In this document: positions 1 through 6,489 of the stretch, piece by piece
Position numbering within the stretch: position 1 is the stretch's first letter
Layout: each line of letters begins with the position of its first letter
Notes under the pieces: generated by a model
What the model was told of the DNA's origin: nothing
Database searches by the model: none
The model's input: the letters and a program-made list of their open reading frames with translations, nothing else
Translations under genes and position numbers: made by a program
Source: CAG-390 sp051867815
Lineage (GTDB): Bacteria; Bacillota; Clostridia; Oscillospirales; CAG-272
Reading direction: 5' to 3'
Assembly: GCA_051867815.1 (NCBI GenBank)
Contig: JBJDZD010000048.1
Span: forward strand, 1-14,696
DNA: 14,696 nt

Positions 1-110
1 AAGGCTCTGCCTTGAGAATCCGCCGCCTTTTGAAAAAGGCGGGCGAAAACTTTCGATCATTAATGTTTGTGCGTTGGTCGGCGAGGATGGCGTGGCCTTG
101 GGACGGCGCA
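1..110. repeat. Intergenic hairpin repeat, left copy (cut by window edge)
   Basis: This stretch matches the reverse complement of about 14501-14609 near the other end of the window. Bases 1-23 are identical to the reverse complement of 14587-14609, and similarity continues with scattered changes to about base 110. It contains a small AAGGC/GCCTT hairpin (1-13) and a 9-bp stem with a 2-nt loop at 23-42 (CCGCCTTTT/AAAAGGCGG). The right-hand copies have CAACCTTTT/AAAAGGTTG at this place, so two base pairs changed on both arms. No coding potential is seen. It is probably a dispersed repeat of the genome, and its true left end may lie outside the window. Confidence 0.8.
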
Positions 111-171
111 CGGTGCGGTTTTACATCGCGAATTAATGGTTCGGTAACAAAACATTAACACATTGTTGATG

Positions 172-188
172 ATAGGAATGATTCCTAT
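172..188. promoter_or_regulatory. Fur/PerR-type operator, upstream copy
   Basis: A perfect 17-bp palindrome centred on G180 contains AGGAATGATTCCT. Its 7-1-7 layout matches the known PerR/Fur box architecture (TTATAAT-N-ATTATAA in Bacillus), but GG/CC replaces the inner TA. It lies just upstream of the -10. The Fur-family gene begins 58 bp downstream, which makes autoregulation the natural reading. Confidence 0.75.
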
Positions 189-192
189 ATGC

Positions 193-198
193 TATAAT
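193..198 (+). promoter_or_regulatory. Extended -10 promoter of perR-rbr
   Basis: A perfect TATAAT is preceded by TGC (190-192), giving an extended -10 element (TGnTATAAT). No good -35 lies at 16-18 bp; the nearest candidate, TTGATG at 166-171, is 21 bp away. Transcription would start near 205. The element sits between two palindromes (172-188 and 205-223), so a bound repressor could block it from both sides. Confidence 0.75.
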
Positions 199-204
199 AA
201 TACT

Positions 205-223
205 ATCAGGAATGATTCCTGAT
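205..223. promoter_or_regulatory. Fur/PerR-type operator, downstream copy
   Basis: A perfect 19-bp palindrome centred on G214 carries the same 13-bp core as the copy at 172-188. The centres are 34 bp apart, a little over three helical turns. It covers the expected transcription start and ends before the Shine-Dalgarno at 235-239. Confidence 0.75.
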
Positions 224-245
224 TTTGCTGTTTCAGGAGTGCGTT

Positions 246-611
246 ATGTCAAAGCAAAAAGAATTGATAAGAGAAATACTTGCCGCGTCGTACGCGCACC
301 CGACCGCAGCTGAGGTCTTTGCGCAGGCGCGCAAAAGAATGCCCAATATATCGCTCGGCACGGTCTATCGCAATCTCGGCGTACTCGTTGACGAGGGCGA
401 TATAGTCCGCCTTTCCGTTATCGGTCAGCCCGACCGCTTTGATCTGCCCAAGGACGATCATTGGCATGTTGTGTGCGATCGTTGCGGTGCTGTCAAGGAT
501 ATCCCCATCGACCGCGAGATCATTGAGCGTATCGGGCGCGATTCGGGTGAGCAGATCACCTCATACCTGCTGACGGCACATTGTATCTGTCAAAAATGCA
601 GAAATAAATAA
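246..611 (+). CDS. perR: PerR-type Fur-family peroxide-responsive repressor, short form
   Basis: This 121-residue Fur-family regulator has an N-terminal winged helix, with the recognition region around SLGTVYRNL (36-44), and a C-terminal metal-binding dimerisation domain. The five metal ligands of Bacillus PerR (H37, D85, H91, H93, D104) map to H18, D66, H72, H74 and D85 at a constant offset of 19. Structural zinc ligands would be C77/C80 and C115/C118. The Asp at the D104 position favours PerR over Fur. The ATG at 246 has AGGAG (235-239) six bases upstream; an in-frame ATG at 225 has no such site. The protein lacks roughly the first 19 residues (helix 1) of Bacillus PerR, and the operator DNA upstream leaves no room for them. 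It is followed 25 bp later by rubrerythrin, a usual peroxide-defence target. Metal and peroxide specificity is inferred from residues only. Confidence 0.9.
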   Translation: MSKQKELIREILAASYAHPTAAEVFAQARKRMPNISLGTVYRNLGVLVDEGDIVRLSVIGQPDRFDLPKDDHWHVVCDRCGAVKDIPIDREIIERIGRDSGEQITSYLLTAHCICQKCRNK

Positions 612-636
612 TTTTACATACACGGAGGAAATTAAA

Positions 637-1176
637 ATGGAACTTAAGGGTTCAAAAACCGAACAGAATCTCATGACGGCGTTTGCCGGCGAATCGCAGG
701 CAAGAAACAAGTACACATACTACGCTTCCAAGGCCAAGAAGGAGGGCTATGTTCAGATCGCGGAGCTTTTTGAGGAGACCGCAAACAACGAAAAGGAGCA
801 TGCAAAGATCTGGTTCAAGCTCCTGCATGACGGCGACGTTCCCACAACCGCCGCAAATCTCCTTGATGCTGCCGAGGGTGAAAATTACGAATGGACGGAT
901 ATGTATGCAGAGTTCGCGCGCGTAGCTCGTGAGGAAGGCTTCACCCGTATCGCGTACCTTTTTGAAAAGGTCGGAGAGATCGAGAAGCACCATGAGGAGA
1001 GATACCGCAAGCTGCTTGCAAACGTTGAGGGTGACGTGGTATTCTCCCGCGAGGGCGACTGCGTATGGCAGTGCTCCAACTGCGGACACATCGTTATCGG
1101 CAAGAAGGCACCCGAAAAATGCCCCGTCTGCGACCATCCGCGCGCTTACTTCAGAGAGCTTGCAACCAATTATTAA
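637..1176 (+). CDS. rbr: Rubrerythrin (peroxide-reducing diiron protein)
   Basis: This 179-residue cytoplasmic protein reduces hydrogen peroxide to water in anaerobes, taking electrons from NADH through rubredoxin-type carriers. The N-terminal four-helix ferritin-like domain (about 1-130) shows the diiron ligands: E19 in GESQAR, E52-x-x-H55, and E116-x-x-H119, with further Glu residues between. The C-terminal rubredoxin domain (about 138-175) has C146-x2-C149 and C162-x2-C165 for one FeS4 centre. The length fits classical rubrerythrin. GGAGGA lies just upstream of the ATG. The 25-bp gap after perR, with no separate promoter, indicates co-transcription from the perR promoter and therefore PerR control. 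A hairpin terminator follows. Confidence 0.95.
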   Translation: MELKGSKTEQNLMTAFAGESQARNKYTYYASKAKKEGYVQIAELFEETANNEKEHAKIWFKLLHDGDVPTTAANLLDAAEGENYEWTDMYAEFARVAREEGFTRIAYLFEKVGEIEKHHEERYRKLLANVEGDVVFSREGDCVWQCSNCGHIVIGKKAPEKCPVCDHPRAYFRELATNY

Positions 1177-1182
1177 TAATGA

Positions 1183-1210
1183 AAACGGACTGAGTCAGCT
1201 CAGTCCGTTT
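1183..1210. terminator. Bidirectional terminator between rbr and the convergent lipoprotein gene
   Basis: A perfect 12-bp stem (AAACGGACTGAG / CTCAGTCCGTTT) with a TCAG loop lies between convergent genes. On the minus strand the stem ends in TTTT followed by an AT-rich run; on the plus strand the tail is TTT then an AT-rich stretch. The stop codon of the minus-strand gene (1200-1202) lies inside the stem. Confidence 0.85.
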
Positions 1211-2741
1211 CTATATATATCATCAAAACGTCAGCGCTTGCGGTAGAGTCGATTTTGAGGCTTACCGTGCGCTCAAGGGCGTAGGCGGTGCCGTCAACCT
1301 CGGCGGTGGCGGCAAAGCTGTAACCGATGGATTTAAGCTCGCCGTTCACGTCAAGCGTGACGTAGGTGTACGCGGTCACGTTCCCCGTGAGGACGGGGTC
1401 GGAAGCCGTTACGCCTGCGTAAAGCAGTAGGTTTGAGGCTATGTTCTTGCGCGCCGCCTCGCTCAGCTCAAAGCAAAGCTTACGCTCATCGGAATTCTCC
1501 TCCGACATGCCCGCGCAATGCTCCAACAGGAAAAACGAGGTCTTGAAGGGGTACGAAACGGTGCTCTCGAGGTTCGCGGCGTCAATCGCGGTGTCCTCGT
1601 AGACCGTGCCGTTGTCCATTTGACTGTAACAGCCGCGAAAATTGTAAAACGTTATACAGCGGCGCATGCCCGAACTGCCCGGTACATTGAAATTGCGGTC
1701 GATGCTGAGGCCGGCGCGGCAGCTGTACGCGTAAATATCTTTTGAGGTCATGGAAATATTGACCTTGTCCGATTTGATGAGCGCATCGTCCTTGACCGTG
1801 AATTCAAAGCGATCGTGGGATGTGGGAAACGACGCAAGCAGACCGATCGCGCGCTCGTAAAGCTTCAGCGCGTCCTCGGAAGTGAAGTAAACGTATTCCT
1901 CGGAGGGCGGAAGCTCAAGTGCGACCTCGCCATTTACCGCGCTCTGCCGGGTGTCGGTTTCAAGAGTCAGCTCCATCAGCTCGTTGCCGTTAAGGTTGAC
2001 GGAAAGGTCGATGAAAAGGCGGCCATGTGACATGTTTGCTCCGCGGTCAAGCGTGAGCCGAAGCTGTGCGGCTTCGACTTCAAGACCGTATTCTTCGGGT
2101 AGGCCGAGAGCATTGCGAAGCTGCAGAATGCCGTCCTCGCTCAGAACGGAGAAGATCAGCTCTGCACCGTTGTCGCAGAGGATGACCTCACCGTCGTCGA
2201 AAAGGCCGAACGAGAGCCGGCCGGCTGTGAGGTCTATGAAGTCCTCGAGCGTATGGCCGCCCACGCGCAGCTTGCTGGTCGTGGTTTCATAGTAGATCTC
2301 GCCGTCGGCGAAAAAAATGCGCTCCTCCGTGTTGCCCGATGTGCGGCAAAACGATGCCTTGCCGCCGCTGACGCGAAGCTCGGAGCTGATTTGAGAGGTA
2401 CTTTCACTCCCGGCAATAGTGACGGCGGTTTCCATGGCGGACGTGCGCACGAACGAGGTGTACGACGCGGCAAGCTCCTCACTTTTGAAGAGAATGTCCG
2501 CCGCGCTCAAACCGTCAAGCGGATGCGCCGTCGTTTCTTCGACGGTGATTTCTTCGGTGGTTTCTTCTTCAGTAGCTTCCTCGGCGGTCGTTTCGTCCAC
2601 GGGCGCAGAGACAGTCTGCGAGGCGACGGCGGAGGGAATTTCGTCGACTGTGCCGGGTGTTATCCCGTCAAATTCGCTTGAACAGCCGCGAATGAGCATC
2701 AGAGCGAGAATAGGCGCAACTATTTTGGTCAAAAGCTTCAT
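1200..2741 (-). CDS. Putative lipoprotein of unknown function
   Basis: This 513-residue protein starts with a signal-like segment: a short basic N-terminus, a hydrophobic stretch (about 7-17), then IRGC with Cys at 20. This resembles a lipobox, although Arg at -2 is unusual. A Thr/Glu-rich low-complexity linker follows (about 50-72), then a large domain rich in beta-type sequence (about 85-513). That pattern suits a surface lipoprotein tethered by a flexible linker. The start ATG overlaps the stop of the upstream membrane gene (ATGA), so translation is probably coupled, and GAGG precedes it weakly. Its last codons are encoded in the terminator stem. I do not recognise the family; distant relation to LolA/LppX-like lipoprotein folds is possible but not shown. 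Confidence 0.8.
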   Translation of the reverse strand: MKLLTKIVAPILALMLIRGCSSEFDGITPGTVDEIPSAVASQTVSAPVDETTAEEATEEETTEEITVEETTAHPLDGLSAADILFKSEELAASYTSFVRTSAMETAVTIAGSESTSQISSELRVSGGKASFCRTSGNTEERIFFADGEIYYETTTSKLRVGGHTLEDFIDLTAGRLSFGLFDDGEVILCDNGAELIFSVLSEDGILQLRNALGLPEEYGLEVEAAQLRLTLDRGANMSHGRLFIDLSVNLNGNELMELTLETDTRQSAVNGEVALELPPSEEYVYFTSEDALKLYERAIGLLASFPTSHDRFEFTVKDDALIKSDKVNISMTSKDIYAYSCRAGLSIDRNFNVPGSSGMRRCITFYNFRGCYSQMDNGTVYEDTAIDAANLESTVSYPFKTSFFLLEHCAGMSEENSDERKLCFELSEAARKNIASNLLLYAGVTASDPVLTGNVTAYTYVTLDVNGELKSIGYSFAATAEVDGTAYALERTVSLKIDSTASADVLMIYIETD

Positions 2742-3229
2742 TTTTCGACCTCACAGCCGAGTGAGCGCAGAATTTCGATCATTCGCTCATCGGGGCAGAA
2801 GCGGATGAAGCCGCCGCCGTCGTCCTCCGGGACCTCAAAGACCCACGAGTCCCGGATGAAGGGCGTGGGGCGGTAGTCGTAGACCCTGCCGGCGAGCTTT
2901 TTGGCCTTGAAAAGCCGGCTGTCAGTTGCCGAAATACGGCAAACGGTGCGGTTCTGCTTACCGCGATTTTCAACAACTACAAGGTCGGCGCGTTCGCCGT
3001 CATCGGAGAGTCGGACGGTGTAGGTATAGCCGGATAGCACGTAGCGCGAGCAGAACATCACGGCAATCAGTATCGCCGCAAAGCCGGACGCCTGAAAGAA
3101 GGGTTTTATGTCAGCAAGCACCTCACTGAGGATGAGCAGTACCACCGCCGCGCAGATGAGGATGTAGGTGATGGCGGTGCTGACCTTGTCGCCGCGAGGG
3201 GGCGAGTAGGAATAAGAGCTTGAGTTCAT
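2738..3229 (-). CDS. Small two-helix membrane protein, function unknown
   Basis: This 163-residue protein has a short polar N-terminus, two predicted membrane helices (about 17-38 and 44-62) and a roughly 100-residue soluble tail. The tail starts with strand-like sequence (YTYTVRLSDDG) and ends in a charged helix. Two helices followed by a compact beta-rich tail resembles the bacterial PH-like membrane proteins in general layout, but I see no diagnostic motif. It overlaps tmk upstream and the lipoprotein gene downstream by ATGA, so the three are probably one translationally coupled operon. A role at the envelope together with the lipoprotein is a guess from position. Confidence 0.8.
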   Translation of the reverse strand: MNSSSYSYSPPRGDKVSTAITYILICAAVVLLILSEVLADIKPFFQASGFAAILIAVMFCSRYVLSGYTYTVRLSDDGERADLVVVENRGKQNRTVCRISATDSRLFKAKKLAGRVYDYRPTPFIRDSWVFEVPEDDGGGFIRFCPDERMIEILRSLGCEVEK

Positions 3230-3858
3230 TGGAGCGAAAGAGCGGAGAACACCTGCTCGCGGATATCCTCACTTACCGTGTCGAGCGCGCGCGAAGCGTC
3301 GATAACCACGATCTTTTCGCCCTTCGAACGCAAAAATTCAATGGCGTTTAAGTAGTTTTGGCGGATGCGCGCCTGCCTCTCGTCGCCGTCGTAGATCTCA
3401 CGGTCGGGGCGATCCTTGTCACGGCGCGCCTTCGTTATCTCGGTGGGAACGTCGAGGAAAACGAAGAGGTCGGGCTTCAGCGCTTCATAGCAGGGGCGGT
3501 TCATGGCGTAGATATCCTCAATGGAGATGCGGTCGGTCGTGTTGTACGCCATGTTGGAAAGGTAGTAGCGGTCGCAAACGATGCTGGTGCCCGAAGCAAT
3601 GATGGGGCGCATGAACTCAATATGCTCAAGGCGGTCCGCCACATGGAGGTACGCCATGCTTTCGGTGAGAAATTTGACGGAACCGTGCAGTCCTGCGCGG
3701 ATCATCGCGCCTGCGGCGTTGCGCTCGTTAGGCTCGCGTTCGTAAAGGCAGGGTTTGCACGTCCGTTCGGAGAGTGCCCGGCGCAAGCGCTCCGTCTGCG
3801 TGGTCTTTCCGCAACCGTCACAGCCCTCAAAAACTATAAAAAATCCGCGATCGTTCAT
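3226..3858 (-). CDS. tmk: Thymidylate kinase (dTMP kinase)
   Basis: This 210-residue enzyme phosphorylates dTMP to dTDP in dTTP synthesis. Visible motifs are the P-loop GCDGCGKT (12-19), the DRY motif (96-98) in IVCDRYYLSNMAY, LFVFLDVP (131-138), and an Arg-rich lid region (145-153). Length is typical. The usual REPGGT nucleotide-site segment reads REPNER here (41-46), so it is a divergent member, and another NMP-kinase-like specificity cannot be fully excluded. The ATG follows AGAGGT by seven bases. It is the first gene behind a consensus promoter and overlaps the next gene by four bases. It is not next to holB, a common tmk neighbour in Firmicutes. Confidence 0.88.
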   Translation of the reverse strand: MNDRGFFIVFEGCDGCGKTTQTERLRRALSERTCKPCLYEREPNERNAAGAMIRAGLHGSVKFLTESMAYLHVADRLEHIEFMRPIIASGTSIVCDRYYLSNMAYNTTDRISIEDIYAMNRPCYEALKPDLFVFLDVPTEITKARRDKDRPDREIYDGDERQARIRQNYLNAIEFLRSKGEKIVVIDASRALDTVSEDIREQVFSALSLQ

Positions 3859-3892
3859 CGTTGATACCTCTTTGCATTATAATACATAATAT

Positions 3893-3921
3893 ATTATAGC
3901 ATAACGGCAGGCGATTGTCAA
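3893..3921 (-). promoter_or_regulatory. Consensus sigma-A promoter of the tmk operon
   Basis: On the minus strand there is a perfect TTGACA (3916-3921), a 17-bp spacer and a perfect TATAAT (3893-3898). TGC before the -10 also makes it an extended -10. It lies 35 bp upstream of the tmk start and should be strong. Confidence 0.92.
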
Positions 3922-3936
3922 GCAAAAGGAAATTTA

Positions 3937-3956
3937 CAATTAGTATATATTAATTG
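3937..3956. promoter_or_regulatory. Imperfect 20-bp palindrome between divergent promoters
   Basis: The segment has CAATTA on the left and TAATTG on the right around an AT-rich core, with one mismatched pair (G3943/T3950). It lies 15 bp upstream of the tmk -35 and 11 bp upstream of the araB -35. It shares 11 of 16 positions with the Bacillus AraR operator consensus as I recall it (ATTTGTACGTACAAAT). A regulator site for araB is plausible but unproven, because AT-rich DNA gives such matches easily. Confidence 0.4.
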
Positions 3957-3967
3957 CCCGAAAACGT

Positions 3968-3996
3968 TTGACTTTTTCATCAAAATGGTATATAAT
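3968..3996 (+). promoter_or_regulatory. Sigma-A promoter of the araB-led operon
   Basis: TTGACT (3968-3973), a 17-bp spacer and TATAAT (3991-3996) lie 38 bp upstream of the araB start. AAACGTTT (3962-3969) overlaps the -35. It looks like the core of a LacI/CcpA-type site, but the flanks do not fit the cre consensus. Confidence 0.88.
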
Positions 3997-4034
3997 TATT
4001 CTGTATAAATGTATATTGTTTTTGAGGATTTGAA

Positions 4035-5693
4035 ATGGACAATAAATACACCGTGGGAATAGATTTCGGCACGCTCTCGGGCAGGGCACTGCTCGTTGAC
4101 GTTGCGGACGGTCGCGAGGTTGCAAGCGTGGTCATGGATTATCCCCACGCCGTCATCGACGAGGTGCTTCCCGCAAGCGGCGAGGTGCTCCCCGTTAATT
4201 GGGCGCTGGAGGATCCGCGCGATTACCTTCTCGTGCTTGAATATCTCATCCCCGCACTTTGCAAGGAGGCGGCGATCAAGGCGGAGCAGATAGTTGGCAT
4301 CGGCATCGATTTCACCTGCTGTACCGTGCTTCCCATCAAGGCGGACGGCACTCCCCTCTGCGCGCTCCCCGAATTTGAAAAGAACAAGCATGCATACGTC
4401 AAGCTCTGGAAGCATCACGCATCCCAGCCCTACGCGGACAGAATGAACGAGGTCGCGGCAGAGCGCGGCGAGGACTTCCCGAAATACTTCGGCGGCAAAA
4501 TATCCAGCGAATGGCTCTTCCCGAAGCTGTTGCAAACGCATAAGGAAGCGCCCGAGGTCACCGCGGCGGCGGATTATTACATCGAGGCCGGCGATTGGCT
4601 CAATCTCCTTCTTACGGGCAATCAAAGGCGCAGTTATCTTTTTGCTTCCTATAAGGCTGAGTACCTTCCGGATCGCGGCTACCCCTCGGACGAGTATCTT
4701 GCGGCGGTCGACCCGGACCTGCCGGGGCTTGCGCACCGCTTACTCGATGCGCCCGTAGTACCCCTCGGAGAATGTGTGGGCAGAGTGACTGCCGAGGCGG
4801 CGGCTCGCTTCGGTCTTGCCGAGGGCACCGCAGTTGCCACGGCGATACCGGACGCGCACGTTGCCGCGCCTGCGGTCGGCCTTGTCGCGCCGGGCGAGAT
4901 CTACGGTATTTTCGGCACTTCAAATTGTTATTTCACGCTCTCGGAGCTTTACCGTGACGTTCCCGGCATATGCGGAGTGGTTCCGGACGGACTGATGCCC
5001 GGTTTTTACGGCCTTGAGGCAGGGCTTTGCTGTGTTGGCGACCACTTTGCATGGGTCACCGAAAACCTTGCCACGTCAGAGGACAGAGCCGAGGCAGATG
5101 CGCTCGGCATTCCCCTCATTCAGCTCCTCGTGCGGCGCGCCGCCGCGAAGCGGCCGGGACAGACCGGCTTGCTCGCGCTCGATTGGTGGAACGGAAACCG
5201 CAACATCCTCGTTGACGGTGACCTGTGCGGCATGCTCGTCGGCATGACGCTTCGCACCAAGACCGAGGATATACTTCGCGCGCTGATAGAAGCGACCGCG
5301 TTTGCAACCAAGGTCATCATTGACCGCATGGACGAGTGCGGCGTTAAGATAACGAGCCTTGTCGCGGCAGGCGGTATCGCGCGCAAGGATGCCTTCACCA
5401 TGCAGGTCTACGCCGACATTCTCGGCATTCCGATAAAGGTGGTTGCCTCGAAGCAGGCGCCGGCACTGGGAAGCGCGATCTGGGGTGCTGTTGCGGCAGG
5501 CGAATACGAAAGCGTTTTCGCAGCAAGCGAGGCAATGAAAAGTCCGATATTCAAAAGCTATGAGCCGAACCCGGAAAACGCGGAGGTGTATTCCGAGCTT
5601 TATGCGGAATACCTCAAGCTCCACGATTATTTCGGCCGAGGCGAGAACGACGTCATGAAGAAGCTCTTGCGTCTGGCAAACATGAAAGGTTAA
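4035..5693 (+). CDS. araB: Ribulokinase (L-ribulose kinase, FGGY family)
   Basis: This 552-residue FGGY-family sugar kinase would phosphorylate L-ribulose to L-ribulose 5-phosphate in arabinose breakdown. Family marks are IGIDFGTLSGRALLVDV near the N-terminus (phosphate-binding loop), GIGIDFTCCTVLP (about 88-100), HAYVKLWKHHA, GGKISSEWLFPKLLQ, EAGDWLNLLLTG, and the C-terminal actin-like part with VAAGGIARKDAFTMQ. Length matches AraB (about 550-560). GAGGA lies six bases upstream of the ATG. No araA, araD, transporter or AraR gene is in the window, so its pathway context is missing. It leads a tight five-gene run of otherwise unrelated functions. A related ribulose-type kinase with other pentulose specificity remains possible. 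Confidence 0.93.
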   Translation: MDNKYTVGIDFGTLSGRALLVDVADGREVASVVMDYPHAVIDEVLPASGEVLPVNWALEDPRDYLLVLEYLIPALCKEAAIKAEQIVGIGIDFTCCTVLPIKADGTPLCALPEFEKNKHAYVKLWKHHASQPYADRMNEVAAERGEDFPKYFGGKISSEWLFPKLLQTHKEAPEVTAAADYYIEAGDWLNLLLTGNQRRSYLFASYKAEYLPDRGYPSDEYLAAVDPDLPGLAHRLLDAPVVPLGECVGRVTAEAAARFGLAEGTAVATAIPDAHVAAPAVGLVAPGEIYGIFGTSNCYFTLSELYRDVPGICGVVPDGLMPGFYGLEAGLCCVGDHFAWVTENLATSEDRAEADALGIPLIQLLVRRAAAKRPGQTGLLALDWWNGNRNILVDGDLCGMLVGMTLRTKTEDILRALIEATAFATKVIIDRMDECGVKITSLVAAGGIARKDAFTMQVYADILGIPIKVVASKQAPALGSAIWGAVAAGEYESVFAASEAMKSPIFKSYEPNPENAEVYSELYAEYLKLHDYFGRGENDVMKKLLRLANMKG

Positions 5694-5697
5694 AATA

Positions 5698-6486
5698 ATG
5701 GCAGAAGATTATTTCTATGATGAAGATCAGTACGAAGACGAGGACAATGGCCCACCCGTGCCCCTCTTCTGGCGCATCCTCGGCAAGATCATCAAATACA
5801 CCGCGATAGGGATAATTATCGCGATAAATGCATTGCTCATTTGGCGGGTGTTTTTCTCGGCGAACGAGCCGTCAGTTATGGAGACGATATCGTCCAACGA
5901 GGCACTCGCCCACGCATATAAGGAATACCTTGCCGGCGACATGAGCGAGCCATTTGCCGTCTATCAGGCAGGCAAGGATAATATAGGCACCGATGAAGCG
6001 TGGCACAAGCGGCTTGACGTTGAGACGGGCAAGGTCGCGGACAATTTCTTTGCTCAATTCTTCCTTACCGACGTGGTTTTCTTCCCCGAGGCAGGGCAGG
6101 TGCAGACCGTTCTGCGCTATAACAAGAGCTGCCTTAAGCATCTTGCAGAGGATTTTGAGCTTGAAAAAGTCCCCTTGAAGTCGGATGACGTATTCGTTAT
6201 CGTCCTTGAAGTCACCTACAAGCCCGACGGCTCGTCCTCAAAGACCGTGCGCATAGATGCAACTCTCACCGCATCGGCGTCTACGTCGCTTTATTCCTAC
6301 CGTCAGCTCTCTTTTGAAGGACTTCCCGATTTTGAGAGTATCACGGACATGAATATTGAGATATACTATAAGGGTGAGGCGGAGAGCGCCGACCCCTATG
6401 CCGAGATAGATATTTACGACGCCTCACTCGGCACGCGCCCCTACGACCTCGACAAGAAGGATGTCGGCGCACTTACAAAGGAGTAA
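5698..6486 (+). CDS. Single-pass membrane-anchored protein of unknown function
   Basis: This 262-residue protein has a very acidic, Tyr-rich N-terminal tail (1-18), one membrane helix (about 31-53), and a soluble domain of about 200 residues expected outside the membrane. The domain mixes strands and helices and shows no Cys pairs or catalytic motif that I can identify. It starts four bases after the araB stop and ends three bases before cysE, so it belongs to the same operon; AAAGG in the end of araB serves as its ribosome binding site. I do not recognise the family. Its position says nothing firm about its role. Confidence 0.85.
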   Translation: MAEDYFYDEDQYEDEDNGPPVPLFWRILGKIIKYTAIGIIIAINALLIWRVFFSANEPSVMETISSNEALAHAYKEYLAGDMSEPFAVYQAGKDNIGTDEAWHKRLDVETGKVADNFFAQFFLTDVVFFPEAGQVQTVLRYNKSCLKHLAEDFELEKVPLKSDDVFVIVLEVTYKPDGSSSKTVRIDATLTASASTSLYSYRQLSFEGLPDFESITDMNIEIYYKGEAESADPYAEIDIYDASLGTRPYDLDKKDVGALTKE

Positions 6487-6489
6487 ATC

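Noticed and set aside
1951..2292. Several 70-140 codon plus-strand frames opposite the lipoprotein gene (about 1518-2808).
   Set aside because: They are Arg/Ser-rich shadows of the minus-strand gene without ribosome binding sites or recognisable domains.
3962..3969. AAACGTTT overlapping the araB -35, considered as a CcpA cre site.
   Set aside because: The flanks miss four of the defined cre positions, so only the symmetric core fits.
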